Assembly: GCA_023386635.1 (NCBI GenBank)
Contig: JAEWJH010000066.1
Location: 3,026 to 67,025 of the forward strand
Direction of reading: 5' to 3'
DNA from: Pseudomonadota bacterium
GTDB taxonomy: Bacteria; Pseudomonadota; Alphaproteobacteria; Rhizobiales; Xanthobacteraceae
Length of the DNA: 64,000 bases
A program made the position numbers and the translations under genes. Position 1 is the stretch's first letter. Every line of letters starts with the position of its first letter. The notes under the pieces are model-generated. The model was not told the DNA's origin. It did not search any database and saw only the letters and a program-made list of their open reading frames with translations. This document shows, piece by piece, positions 42,491-51,826 of this stretch.

Positions 42491-43344
42491 GTCTCTTCTC
42501 CCCGCGCGCCAAAGCGGTCTTCCCAGCGCAGGAACGGCGTGGCGGCAGCGACAATCAAGCCGTCAGCGATCTTGCCGAGAATAGCGAAGGTGATAATGGC
42601 GGCGACGATCTGTGCCGGCTTGCCGAGTTGTTGCCCGTCGATCAGCAGGTAGCCGAGGCCTTCCGACGCGCCGAGAAATTCCGCGGCGACGACGAACATC
42701 CAGCCGAGTCCGAGTCCCGAGCGCAGCGCGACGATGTAGGAGGGCAGCACGGCCGGCAGCAGGATGCGCCGCACCAGCTTGAAGCCCGACATGCGGAATG
42801 CCCGACCCACCTCGACGATCTTGCGATCGACCGACATGATCGCGCCCATCACGCCGAGATAGACCGGGAAGAACACGCCGACCGCGATCAGCGTCACCTT
42901 TGATGCCTCGAAGATTCCGAGCCAGAGGATGAACAGCGGCACCCACGCAATCGACGGGATCGCGCGCAATGCCTGCAAGGTCGGATCGAGCAAGCGCCGC
43001 GTCAGCGCGGAATAGCCGGCCAGCGCACCCAGCAACGTGCCGGCAACGACGCCGATGCCGAAGCCCACGGCCACACGCAGCACCGTCGCCACGCTGTGGC
43101 GCCAGAGCTCGCCGCTCACCGCGAGATCGTAAAGCGTCTGGAGAATGACCGACGGCGGCGGCATCAGCCGGCCGTTGGAGAAACCGGCGCGCACCGCCAG
43201 CTCCCAGCCCGTCGCCAGGACCAGCGGCACGAGCAGGCCGAGCAACGGCCACGACCAGCGGCCGAAACGCCGCGTGTTTGCCGCAGGCGGCCGCGCGGTC
43301 GTATCGCTATCGGAAGCCACCCCGGTCATCAGCGCAAATGACAT
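42487..43344 (-). CDS. ssuC: ABC transporter permease, SsuC/TauC type
   Basis: A 285-residue inner-membrane permease with about six helices. The cytoplasmic EAA loop is seen as GRAFRMSGFKLVRRILLPAVLPSY. RAIPSIAWVPLFILWLGIFEASK is typical of NitT/TauT permeases. It is translationally coupled to the ATPase and separated by 95 bases, including a terminator-like hairpin, from the binding-protein gene upstream. Confidence 0.9.
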   Translation of the reverse strand: MSFALMTGVASDSDTTARPPAANTRRFGRWSWPLLGLLVPLVLATGWELAVRAGFSNGRLMPPPSVILQTLYDLAVSGELWRHSVATVLRVAVGFGIGVVAGTLLGALAGYSALTRRLLDPTLQALRAIPSIAWVPLFILWLGIFEASKVTLIAVGVFFPVYLGVMGAIMSVDRKIVEVGRAFRMSGFKLVRRILLPAVLPSYIVALRSGLGLGWMFVVAAEFLGASEGLGYLLIDGQQLGKPAQIVAAIITFAILGKIADGLIVAAATPFLRWEDRFGARGEET

Positions 43345-43392
43345 GACACGTGACCGAAACGCAATCGGGAAAAGACAATCGGGAAGGATGCA

Positions 43393-43431
43393 AAAATGGC
43401 CGGCGGCAACCGTTTGGTTCGACCGCCGGCC
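43393..43431 (-). terminator. intra-operon terminator/attenuator between ssuA-like and ssuC-like genes
   Basis: The stem GGCCGGCGG (43398-43406) / CCGCCGGCC (43423-43431) has an inner AACC/GGTT pairing. On the minus strand it is followed by ATTTTTGC. It lies 9 bases past the binding-protein stop, where partial termination would raise receptor mRNA relative to the permease and ATPase. Confidence 0.75.
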
Positions 43432-43439
43432 CCTGGGGA

Positions 43440-44417
43440 TCAGTTGGTGACGGTGACGAAGCTGTCGTCGACCAGTTCGTCCAGCGTCTTCTTGACGTCG
43501 ACCGACGCCGGGATCACGCCGGCCTTCTGCAACGCGAGGCCCGCCTGCAGGATCGAGTCGCGCTGCTCGGCACCGATCTTGTTGAAGGTCAGCTTGGTGC
43601 GTTCCTTGAGCTGCTTGTCGACCACCGCGTCCGGCAGCTTGGTAACGGCGATGAACACCTTCTTCTCTTCGTCGTAGTTCGCCAGGGTAAACTTGCGCGC
43701 CTGCTCATAGACAGCGAGCACGCGGCGAACGATCTCCGGATGGTTCTTGGCGAACTCCTCGCGGACATTGAGGATGCCCCAGGTGTTCGCGGCGGCATTG
43801 CGATAGAACAGCCGCGCGCCATCCTCGACTTCCGCCGCCGCCATCATCGGATCGAGACCGGCCCAGGCATCGACGTCGCCGCGGATGAGTGCAGTCTTGC
43901 CGTCCGGATGCTGCAACAGTACCGGCGTGATGTCCTTCTCGGTCAGGCCGGCGTCGAGCAGAGCGCGCACCAGGAAGATGTGCGGATCGGTGCCGCGCGT
44001 CACCGCGACGCGCTTGCCCTTGAGATCGGCGACCTTGTTGATGGTCGTGTCCTTGCGCGTGACGAGCGCGGTCCATTCCGGCTGCGAATAGACATAGATC
44101 GACTTGATCGGATTGCCGTTGATGCGCGCGACCAGCGCGGCCGAGCCGGCCGTCGAGCCGAAATCGATCGAGCCGGCGTTGAGGAATTCCAGCGCCTTGT
44201 TGGAGCCGAGCGTCTGCACCCAGCGCACGGCGATGCCGTCCTTGGCGAATTCCTTTTCCAGGAGGCCCTGCTGCTTGAGCACCATCGACACCGGGTTGTA
44301 AGTGGCCCAGTCGATGCTGATGGTCTTCACCGGATCGGCGGCGAGCAGGGGCGCCGACGGCAGCAGGCCGGCGAGCAGAACCGAGGCGAAGATCGAACGG
44401 CGAGAAAACACAGTCAT
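43440..44417 (-). CDS. ssuA: ABC transporter substrate-binding protein, aliphatic sulfonate (SsuA) type
   Basis: A 325-residue periplasmic receptor. The ATG at 44417 follows GGAGG. The signal peptide runs MTVFSRRSIFASVLLAG to about LLAAD (residue 27). The mature part shows ISIDWATYNPVSMVLKQQGLLE, GSNKALEFLNAGSIDFG and KGKRVAVTRGTDPHIFL, matching SsuA/TauA-like receptors. It is first in the minus-strand importer operon, with a promoter at 44588-44616. A role in organosulfur scavenging is likely; nitrate or other ligands remain possible. Confidence 0.88.
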   Translation of the reverse strand: MTVFSRRSIFASVLLAGLLPSAPLLAADPVKTISIDWATYNPVSMVLKQQGLLEKEFAKDGIAVRWVQTLGSNKALEFLNAGSIDFGSTAGSAALVARINGNPIKSIYVYSQPEWTALVTRKDTTINKVADLKGKRVAVTRGTDPHIFLVRALLDAGLTEKDITPVLLQHPDGKTALIRGDVDAWAGLDPMMAAAEVEDGARLFYRNAAANTWGILNVREEFAKNHPEIVRRVLAVYEQARKFTLANYDEEKKVFIAVTKLPDAVVDKQLKERTKLTFNKIGAEQRDSILQAGLALQKAGVIPASVDVKKTLDELVDDSFVTVTN

Positions 44418-44738
44418 AACAGCCTCCACGTTGCGCTCACGCCGCCAATTCCGATCGGCGGCAGAGCAAGAGAAAATGGAGGCGGGAAAAACGATCCCGC
44501 CCTCAGCTCGGCGAGGGCGGACGCCCCGCTTTAGCTGCATTTGTTGAGCGCCCGCAAGCTGATTGCTCAAATCGGCGCTATGATTATTCTATAAAATCGC
44601 CGGATTTTGCCGTCAACAGCAGCAATTTTCCATTTATGGCGGATATGGAGACATTTGTTTTAAACCCCTCTCGCCTGACAGCGCGCTTGTTTTTGCGCGG
44701 GCCGTGACAGCCGCCGCGCGCTCCGATATCCGATAAGG
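44418..44738. other. 321-base divergent intergenic region between ssuA-like gene and glnD
   Basis: No coding sequence is credible. It holds the ssuA-side promoter and an AT-rich core. A GGCGGG/CCCGCC hairpin (about 44480-44500) and a TTGAGC/GCTCAA dyad (44544-44549, 44565-44570) lie in the presumed leader. A CGCGC/GCGCG hairpin close to the glnD start is also present. I see no recognisable riboswitch. Confidence 0.6.
44588..44616 (-). promoter_or_regulatory. sigma70-type promoter for the ssu-like operon
   Basis: On the minus strand TTGACG (44611-44616) is separated by exactly 17 bases from TATAGA (44588-44593). CGGCG (44573-44577) and CGCCG (44598-44602) flank the -10 as a possible operator. 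Transcription would start near 44580, giving a leader of about 160 bases. Confidence 0.6.
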
Positions 44739-47576
44739 ATGTCCGCCACCACCGCTCCGCTCGCCGATCCGCCGACACGCGCCGACGCGCGCGCCGGGCA
44801 TGGTCCGGGCCATAGCGGTCATCCGCTGGTCGATCCCGCGCAACTGGCAGCCGACCTCGACGCGCTCGCTGCCGCGCATACCGGCACGCCGATCGAACTG
44901 CGCGTCGCGGTGGCGCAGCATCTCAAAGCCTTGATCGTCGCCGGCCACGCCGAAGCCGAACGGCTGCTGCTGGAGGATCGCCACGGCCGCCGCTGCGCCG
45001 AGCGCATTTGCCGGATGGAAGACGACATCATCCGCGCGGTTTACGACTTCACGCAGAAGTACCTCTATCCGTCGGAAAATCCGTCCGACAGCGAACGCAT
45101 GGCGGTCATCGCCACCGGCGGCTACGGGCGCGGGTTGCAGGCGCCGGACTCCGACCTCGATCTGTTGTTCCTGCTGCCCTACAAACAGACCGCGTGGGGC
45201 GAATCCGTCGCCGAGACGATTCTCTATATCCTGTGGGACACCGGCCTGACGGTGGGCCACGCCACGCGATCGATCGACGAATGCATCCGCCAGTCCAAGG
45301 CGGACATGACGATCCGCACCGCGATCCTCGAAGCGCGCTTCCTGCTCGGCGATCAAAAGCTGTTCGATGAATTGATCGCCCGCTTCGACCGTCAGGTGGT
45401 GCAAGGCACCGCCGCCGAATTCGTCGCCGCCAAACTTGCCGAGCGCGAGGAGCGGCATCGCCGCGCCGGTCAGTCGCGCTATCTGGTCGAACCGAACGTG
45501 AAGGACGGCAAGGGCGGCCTGCGCGATCTGCACACGCTGTTCTGGATCGCCAAATATGTCTATCGCGTGCGAGAGCCGCATGAACTGATCGAACACGGCG
45601 TGTTCGACAAGACCGAATACCGGCTGTTCCTGCGCTGCGAGGATTTCCTCTGGTCGGTGCGCTGCCACATGCACTTCGTCACCGGCCGCGCCGAGGAGAG
45701 ACTGTCGTTCGAGATCCAGCGCGCAATCGCGGTGCGGCTCGGCTACACCGAACATCCGGGCATGCAGGATGTCGAGCGCTTCATGAAGCACTACTTCCTG
45801 GTGGCGAAGGATGTCGGCGACCTCACCGCCATCCTGTGCTCCGAGCTGGAAGATCAGGAAGCAAAGCCGCTGCCGGCGCTGAGCCGGATGATGGCGCGCT
45901 TCCGCCCCTCTGCGGTTCGCAAGCTGAAAGAGACCAGGGACTTCATCGTCGACAATAATCGCATCACCGTGGCGAGCGACGACGTCTTCACCAAAGACCC
46001 GGTCAACCTGATCCGCATCTTCCGCCTGGCGCAGCAGCACAATCTCGCGTTTCATCCCGATGCGATGCGGACCATCACCCGCTCGCTGAAGCTGATCGAC
46101 GCGAATCTGCGCAACGATCCGCAGGCCAACGCGCTGTTCATCGAGATCCTGACGTCCGACACCGATCCGGAAACGGTGCTGCGGCGGATGAATGAAGCCG
46201 GCGTGCTCGGCAAATTCGTGCAGCAGTTCGGCAAGATCGTCGCGATGATGCAGTTCAACATGTATCATCACTACACGGTCGACGAGCATCTGATCCGTTG
46301 CATCGGCGTGCTGCAGGATATCGAGCGCGGCGACAACGACGAATTGCGGCTGGCGCATGAGTTGATGTTGTCGATCCGGCCGCAGCACCGCACGGTGCTG
46401 TATATCGCCGTGTTCCTGCACGACATCGCCAAGGGCCAGCCCGAAGACCACTCCATCGCCGGCGCGAAGATCGCGCGGCGGCTCGGCCCTCGCTTCGGCC
46501 TGTCGAGCGCGGACACGGAACTGTGCGCCTGGCTGATCGAGCAACACCTGATCATGTCGACGGTGGCGCAATCGCGCGACCTGTCGGACCGGCGCACCAT
46601 CGAGAACTTCGCCGCGGTCGTGCAATCGGTCGAACGGCTGAAGCTGCTGACGATCCTCACCACAGCCGATATCCGCGCGGTCGGCCCCGGCGTCTGGAAC
46701 AGCTGGAAGGCGCAACTGCTGCGCACGCTTTATTACGAAACCGAACCGGTGCTGACCGGCGGCTTCTCCGAGGTCAACCGCGCGCAGCGCGTGGCCACCG
46801 CGCAGGCGGAATTCCGCGACGCGCTCAAGGAGTGGCCCGCAGCCGCACTCGATGCTTATGTGGCGCGGCTTTACCCGGCTTACTGGCTGAAGGTCGATCT
46901 GCCCCGCAAGATCGAGCAGGCGCATTTCCTGCGCGACGCCGAGGCCCAGGGCAAGACGCTGGCGACTTCGATCCGCGTCGACGCCGCACGCGGCATCACC
47001 GAGATCACCGTGCTGGCGCCCGATCACCCGTGGCTACTGTCGATCATCGCCGGCGCCTGCGCGCTCGCCGGCGCCAACATCGTCGATGCGCAGATCTATA
47101 CGACCACGGACGGGCTGGCGCTCGACACCATCGCCGTGTCGCGCGAACTCGACCGCGACGATGACGAAACGCGGCGCGCGCAACGCATCGCCGACTCGAT
47201 CGAGCAGGCGTTGCGTGGCGACCTGCGGCTGCCTGACAGCGTTACCAAGCGCACCGGCAAGCGGCCGCGCACCTTCGCGCTGACGCCAGCGGTCGACATC
47301 AACAATCAATGGTCGCACCGCTACACCATGGTCGAGGTGATCGGCCTCGACCGGCCGGGCCTGCTCTATGAGCTGACGGCAGCGCTGTCGAAGCTCAACC
47401 TCAACATCGTCTCCGCCCACGTCGCGACGTTCGGTGAACGGGTGGTCGACGTGTTCTATGTCACCGACCTGATGGGCGCGCAGATCACCTCGCCGATGCG
47501 CCAGGCCGCCGTCAAACGCGCGCTGCTTGCGCTGTTCGCCAAGGAAAGCGAACCGCGCGCGAAGGCGGCGGGGTAG
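44739..47576 (+). CDS. glnD: bifunctional uridylyltransferase/uridylyl-removing enzyme GlnD
   Basis: A 945-residue nitrogen sensor that uridylylates PII when glutamine is low and deuridylylates it when glutamine is high. The order is nucleotidyltransferase (GGYGRGLQAPDSDLDLLFL, about 126-145), the helical GlnD linker, an HD domain (HHYTVDEHLIRCIGVL, FLHDIAKG) and two ACT domains. The second ACT domain starts about 860 with VEVIGLDRPGLLYELT. The long N-terminal lead (about 75 residues) is typical of Hyphomicrobiales. The start at ATG 44739 follows AAGG. Confidence 0.97.
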   Translation: MSATTAPLADPPTRADARAGHGPGHSGHPLVDPAQLAADLDALAAAHTGTPIELRVAVAQHLKALIVAGHAEAERLLLEDRHGRRCAERICRMEDDIIRAVYDFTQKYLYPSENPSDSERMAVIATGGYGRGLQAPDSDLDLLFLLPYKQTAWGESVAETILYILWDTGLTVGHATRSIDECIRQSKADMTIRTAILEARFLLGDQKLFDELIARFDRQVVQGTAAEFVAAKLAEREERHRRAGQSRYLVEPNVKDGKGGLRDLHTLFWIAKYVYRVREPHELIEHGVFDKTEYRLFLRCEDFLWSVRCHMHFVTGRAEERLSFEIQRAIAVRLGYTEHPGMQDVERFMKHYFLVAKDVGDLTAILCSELEDQEAKPLPALSRMMARFRPSAVRKLKETRDFIVDNNRITVASDDVFTKDPVNLIRIFRLAQQHNLAFHPDAMRTITRSLKLIDANLRNDPQANALFIEILTSDTDPETVLRRMNEAGVLGKFVQQFGKIVAMMQFNMYHHYTVDEHLIRCIGVLQDIERGDNDELRLAHELMLSIRPQHRTVLYIAVFLHDIAKGQPEDHSIAGAKIARRLGPRFGLSSADTELCAWLIEQHLIMSTVAQSRDLSDRRTIENFAAVVQSVERLKLLTILTTADIRAVGPGVWNSWKAQLLRTLYYETEPVLTGGFSEVNRAQRVATAQAEFRDALKEWPAAALDAYVARLYPAYWLKVDLPRKIEQAHFLRDAEAQGKTLATSIRVDAARGITEITVLAPDHPWLLSIIAGACALAGANIVDAQIYTTTDGLALDTIAVSRELDRDDDETRRAQRIADSIEQALRGDLRLPDSVTKRTGKRPRTFALTPAVDINNQWSHRYTMVEVIGLDRPGLLYELTAALSKLNLNIVSAHVATFGERVVDVFYVTDLMGAQITSPMRQAAVKRALLALFAKESEPRAKAAG

Positions 47577-47634
47577 CGGCGGCTCCGCCGATATCCCGCT
47601 CTCGCGGCATCCATTTCTCCAATAAAATCAACGC

Positions 47635-47649
47635 TTAACCCCCCTTTAA
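47635..47649 (+). promoter_or_regulatory. CtrA-type binding site upstream of the class A PBP gene
   Basis: TTAA (47635-47638), 7 bases (CCCCCCT), TTAA (47646-47649): an exact TTAA-N7-TTAA match, with the first half extended to TTAACC as in the CtrA consensus. It sits 88 bases before the chosen PBP start. Binding by CtrA is inferred from the consensus. Confidence 0.6.
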
Positions 47650-47736
47650 ACCCCGGCCGCTAGCGTCATGCCGGCGTTGCCGCGGGCCATGGCCGGCCGC
47701 GCGGTTGTTGCGTTGTGTATCGAGGCGTACGGGACG

Positions 47737-49758
47737 ATGGGCTCAGGGGGACGAAAGGGCGGCGCGCGGCGCGAGCCCAATTTCGATTCCGCTCCGGACA
47801 CCGCGCCGGCGGTGACGGTCGAGCCGCGCACGCGCCCGACCGGTGGCGCTTCGCGTCGCAAAGCCAAACGCAAAACAGGCAAGAAGAAAGCGCGGCGCGC
47901 CTGGTTCAGCGTGAAGCGTATTCGCCTCGGCCGCTTCGCCTACTGGATGCTGGTGTTGGCGCTGTGGGGCGTGATCGCCGGCATCGGCGGCGTGTTCTGG
48001 CTCGGCGCGCATCTGCCGCCGATCCAGTCGCTGGAAATTCCCAAGCGCCCGCCCTCGATCAAGATTGTCGACGTCAACCAGCAGGTACTCGTCGTGCGCG
48101 GCGATATGGGCGGCGTGCCGCTGACCCTGAAGGAGCTTCCGCCTTATGTGCCGGAGGCCTTCATCGCCATCGAGGATCGACGCTTCTATTCGCATTTTGG
48201 CGTCGATCCGCTCGGCATCGGCCGCGCCGCAATCGCCAACCTGCTGCATCGCGGCGTCGCGCAGGGCGGCTCGACGCTGACGCAGCAGCTCGCCAAGAAC
48301 CTGTTCCTGACGCAGGAACGCACCTTGCAGCGCAAGGCGCAGGAGGTCGCGCTCGCACTCTGGCTGGAATGGAAGTACAGCAAGCGGCAGATCCTCGAAC
48401 TCTATCTCAACCGCGTCTACTTCGGCGCCGGCGCCTGGGGCATCGAACAGGCGGCGCAGCGCTATTTCGGCAAATCCGCCCGTGAACTCTCGCTTGCGGA
48501 AGCGGCGATGCTCGCCGGCCTCGTCAAATCGCCGTCGCGGCTCGCGCCCACGCATAACTATGCAGCAGCGCTCAAGCGCGAGCAGATCGTGCTCGCGGCG
48601 ATGCAGGATGCCGGCTTCGAGAGCGCCGGCTCGATCAAGATCGCGCAGGGCCAGCGGCCGCGCGTCGTCGCCACCGCCAACACCGGCTCGGTGAACTATG
48701 TGGCCGACTGGATCCTCGATGCGCTCGGCGACCTGATCGGCACCGTGGAAGACGACATCGTCGTGCAGACCACCATCGATCCGGTGCTGCAGGCGGCGGC
48801 CGAGAAGTCCCTGACCGAGGAGTTGGCGCAGAAGGGCGACAAATACAACGTCGCGCAAGGCGCGCTGGTGTCGATGACGCCGGAGGGCGCGGTGCGCGCG
48901 CTGGTCGGCGGGCGCAATTATGCCGAGAGCCAGTTCAACCGTGCGGTGGTCGCGAAGCGTCAGCCGGGCTCGGCGTTCAAGCCATTCGTTTATCTCACGG
49001 CGCTCGAGCGCGGACTGACACCGGATTCCACGCGCGAAGACAGACCGGTGAGAATCAAAGGCTGGCAGCCGGAGAACTACACGCGCGAATATTTCGGTCA
49101 GGTGACGCTGACCAAGGCGCTGGCCATGTCGCTCAACACCGTATCGGTACGGCTCACGCAGGAATTCGGCCCGACCGCCGTGGTGCGTACCGCGCACCGG
49201 CTCGGCATTGCCTCGAAGCTTGAGCCGAATGCGTCGATCGCGCTCGGCACGTCGGAAGTATCCGTGATCGAGCTGACCGCGGCTTACGCGCCGTTCGCCA
49301 ATGGCGGCCTGGCGGTGACACCCTATGTGGTGCAACGCATCAGCGACACCAAAGGCAAAACGCTTTATGCGCATGACGGCCAAAGTCTCGGCCGCATCAT
49401 CGAGCCGCGCTATGTCGGCATGATGAACACGATGCTCCAGGAAACATTGAAAACCGGCACAGGCCATAACGCCGTGATCCCCGGCTGGCCGGCGGGCGGC
49501 AAGACCGGCACCAGCCAGGATTTCCGCGACGCATGGTTCATCGGCTACACGTCGAAGCTCGTCACCGGCGTCTGGCTCGGCAACGACGACGGCACGCCGA
49601 TGAAGAAGGTCACCGGCGGCGGGCTGCCGGTCGAAATCTGGACGCGCTATATGCGGCCGGTGCATCAGGGCGTTCCGGTGGCGGCGCTGCCCGGAAAGCC
49701 CGCCGTGTCGGACGGTCTCGACACCTGGCTGATCGACCGGCTGTTCAGCAGCCGCTGA
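47737..49758 (+). CDS. class A penicillin-binding protein (PBP1A family)
   Basis: A 673-residue bifunctional peptidoglycan synthase. A basic cytoplasmic tail (KAKRKTGKKKARR) and one membrane helix (about 70-92) precede the glycosyltransferase domain (EDRRFYSHFGVD about 145, QGGSTLTQQLAKN about 176). The transpeptidase domain follows, with SxxK in GSAFKPF (about 411), SLN (about 464) and KTG in GGKTGTSQ (about 588). The start at ATG 47737 keeps the tail short; an ATG at 47668 is possible. The gene is preceded by a CtrA-type site, suggesting cell-cycle control. Confidence 0.93.
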   Translation: MGSGGRKGGARREPNFDSAPDTAPAVTVEPRTRPTGGASRRKAKRKTGKKKARRAWFSVKRIRLGRFAYWMLVLALWGVIAGIGGVFWLGAHLPPIQSLEIPKRPPSIKIVDVNQQVLVVRGDMGGVPLTLKELPPYVPEAFIAIEDRRFYSHFGVDPLGIGRAAIANLLHRGVAQGGSTLTQQLAKNLFLTQERTLQRKAQEVALALWLEWKYSKRQILELYLNRVYFGAGAWGIEQAAQRYFGKSARELSLAEAAMLAGLVKSPSRLAPTHNYAAALKREQIVLAAMQDAGFESAGSIKIAQGQRPRVVATANTGSVNYVADWILDALGDLIGTVEDDIVVQTTIDPVLQAAAEKSLTEELAQKGDKYNVAQGALVSMTPEGAVRALVGGRNYAESQFNRAVVAKRQPGSAFKPFVYLTALERGLTPDSTREDRPVRIKGWQPENYTREYFGQVTLTKALAMSLNTVSVRLTQEFGPTAVVRTAHRLGIASKLEPNASIALGTSEVSVIELTAAYAPFANGGLAVTPYVVQRISDTKGKTLYAHDGQSLGRIIEPRYVGMMNTMLQETLKTGTGHNAVIPGWPAGGKTGTSQDFRDAWFIGYTSKLVTGVWLGNDDGTPMKKVTGGGLPVEIWTRYMRPVHQGVPVAALPGKPAVSDGLDTWLIDRLFSSR

Positions 49759-49772
49759 TCATTATCGCAATT

Positions 49773-50987
49773 TCAATGCCGCGGCGCGCGCACGCCGCGC
49801 GTCAGGGACCAGCATGCCAAGGTTGCGCAACCGCCAAGCGCCATGGGAATGGCGATCGGCCAAGCGCTGACGCCGAGCTGATGCCCGACCAGCACACCGC
49901 ACAGCGAGGCCGCCAGTTGCTGGACGAATCCGATCAGCGATGACGCTGCTCCGGCCCTCTCAGGAAACGGATTGATCGCCGCGGCGATGGCCTGCGGCAG
50001 CATCAAACCGAGACCGGCGATATAGATCGCCGCCGCACCGACCAGCGCGAACGGATGATCGAGCCGCAAGGCCAGCACCGCGACCATGCTCAGTCCGCCA
50101 ACGGCAAGCAGCACGCTGCCTGCGCCGATGATCGTGCCGACGCCATAGCGCATCACCAGCTTCGCCGCGGTCGACGTGCCGGCGAGGAAGAACGCCGATG
50201 CCAGCGTGAAGGCCACCGCGAAGCCGAGCGCGGTGAAGTGATAGATGTCTTGCAGCACAAACGCCGCGCCGGAAATCCAGGCGAACAACCCGGCATAGGC
50301 GAGCGCGGTCAGCAAGAGATGCGCGACGAACGACGGCTCGCGCAGAACGAAGCGGTAAGACTGCAGGATTGACGCCGGCGTCACCATGTCGCCGAGCGGA
50401 TTCTTCAACGTCTCCGGCAGATACCACCAGACCAGCGCCACCGCCTCGATGCCAACCACCGCCATGACGATGAAACTCGAGCGCCAGCCGAACCAGGTTT
50501 GCAGCACGCCGCCGAGGATCGGCGCCAGCAGCGGCGCAAGGCCCATCACCATGGCGATCACAGCCATCTCGCGACCGGCGCGCGCGCCGCTATAGAGATC
50601 GCGCACGATCGCGCGTGGCAGCACGATGGCGCCGCAGCCGCCGAGCGCCTGCAGCAGCCGCGCGACGATCAGCATCTCGATCGACGTCGCGAACACGCAC
50701 GCTATGGAGGCGATGCAATAGATCGTCACCGCCGCCAGCAGCACCGGCTTGCGTCCGTAGCGGTCCGACACCGGACCATAAACGATTTGCCCGAGCGCGA
50801 AGCCGACCAGATAGAACGAGATCGTGAGCTGCACCTGCGCCGGCGTCGCCTGCAGACTGGCGCCGATATCCGGCATCGACGCGAGATAGAGATCGGTCGA
50901 GAACGGCCCGATGCCGCTCAACAGGCCGAGGATCAGCGTCATGGCAAACGGGCTGAGACTGCGCACGCGATTAGCGTCCTGACACAT
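49773..50987 (-). CDS. Bcr/CflA family MFS drug exporter
   Basis: A 404-residue, 12-helix major facilitator. The Bcr/CflA fingerprint is GPFSTDLYLASMPDIGASLQA in helix 1, with loop 2-3 motif YGPVSDRYGRKPVLL and GGCGAIVLPRAIVRDLYSG. It exports drugs or small metabolites using the proton gradient. The chosen ATG 50987 overlaps the metalloprotease gene by 17 bases; ATG 50942 is an alternative that would leave a gap. It is convergent with the PBP gene. Confidence 0.88.
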   Translation of the reverse strand: MCQDANRVRSLSPFAMTLILGLLSGIGPFSTDLYLASMPDIGASLQATPAQVQLTISFYLVGFALGQIVYGPVSDRYGRKPVLLAAVTIYCIASIACVFATSIEMLIVARLLQALGGCGAIVLPRAIVRDLYSGARAGREMAVIAMVMGLAPLLAPILGGVLQTWFGWRSSFIVMAVVGIEAVALVWWYLPETLKNPLGDMVTPASILQSYRFVLREPSFVAHLLLTALAYAGLFAWISGAAFVLQDIYHFTALGFAVAFTLASAFFLAGTSTAAKLVMRYGVGTIIGAGSVLLAVGGLSMVAVLALRLDHPFALVGAAAIYIAGLGLMLPQAIAAAINPFPERAGAASSLIGFVQQLAASLCGVLVGHQLGVSAWPIAIPMALGGCATLACWSLTRGVRAPRH

Positions 50988-51732
50988 CGTAGCGATGTAG
51001 CGCCGTGCCCTGCGTGTCGAGCCAGGTTTTGGCGCGATCCGCATCCGGGCAGATGCGTCGCACCGCTGCCCAGAACCGGGGTGAATGATTGAGCTCGACC
51101 AGATGCGCCACCTCGTGGGCGGCGAGATAATCGAGCACGAACGATGGCGCCATGATTAGTCGCCACGAGTAGCACAGGCGCCCGGTGCTGGAGCATGAGC
51201 CCCAGCGGCTCGACTGGTCGCGCAGCGAGATGCGGCTGATGGTGACGTTCAAGAGCGCCGCATAATGTCGGCTGGCGGTGTCGAGATCGCGCGCCGCTTC
51301 CTTCTTCAGGAAGTCGCGCACGCGGCGGCCGAGATGCGGCGCCTGCCCCGGCACATGCAGTTCAGGTTCGCCATCGGCACCAGCAGCGACGAAAGCAACA
51401 CCGCGCCGGTCCGGCCGATGCACGATGCGGTGCTCGATGCCGCGCAACGGCACCCGCCCATCGGGCGCGACCGCGACGACGCCCGGCAGACGATCGAGCC
51501 GCGTGGCGATCCAGGCGGCATGCTGCTGCGCGAAGGCGCGTGCGTCGGCGATGCTGCCCCGCTGCGGCATGGTCAGAACGACCTCGCGCGTGGCCGTCTG
51601 GATGCGCAGCGTATAGCGGCGCGCCTGCCGGTTGCGGCGCAGCCGCACCGGGTAGGTCGCATTGTCCAGCGTCACATCGATATTTTGCGGGTCGCGCGAC
51701 GGCCGGCGAAACAGGAAAGCGAGATTCGGCAT
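50971..51732 (-). CDS. YgjP-like metal-dependent hydrolase (DUF45)
   Basis: A 253-residue protein of the YgjP/SprT-like zincin group. The motif HEVAHLVELNHSPRFW (HExxH plus a downstream His, near residue 205) follows the family signature SSRWGSCSSTGRLCYSWRL. It is predicted to be a cytoplasmic zinc metallopeptidase; E. coli YgjP has no clear physiological substrate. The start is ATG 51732. The gene overlaps the downstream exporter start, so the two may be co-transcribed. Confidence 0.87.
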   Translation of the reverse strand: MPNLAFLFRRPSRDPQNIDVTLDNATYPVRLRRNRQARRYTLRIQTATREVVLTMPQRGSIADARAFAQQHAAWIATRLDRLPGVVAVAPDGRVPLRGIEHRIVHRPDRRGVAFVAAGADGEPELHVPGQAPHLGRRVRDFLKKEAARDLDTASRHYAALLNVTISRISLRDQSSRWGSCSSTGRLCYSWRLIMAPSFVLDYLAAHEVAHLVELNHSPRFWAAVRRICPDADRAKTWLDTQGTALHRYDVSGR

Positions 51733-51826
51733 CGAATCATCCGGCGGATGGCGCGCCACCCTGCCACCGCCCGGAAACCCGCTCAAGACCGGCACAAATC
51801 GGGCTTATGCCGGAATAATACGGAGA

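Noticed and set aside
44634..47027. A 797-codon open frame antisense to glnD
   Set aside because: glnD has full-length domain support on the other strand. The antisense frame has shadow composition and no motif.
47743..49665. A 640-codon open frame antisense to the PBP gene
   Set aside because: Same reasoning: the plus-strand frame has every catalytic motif of a class A PBP.
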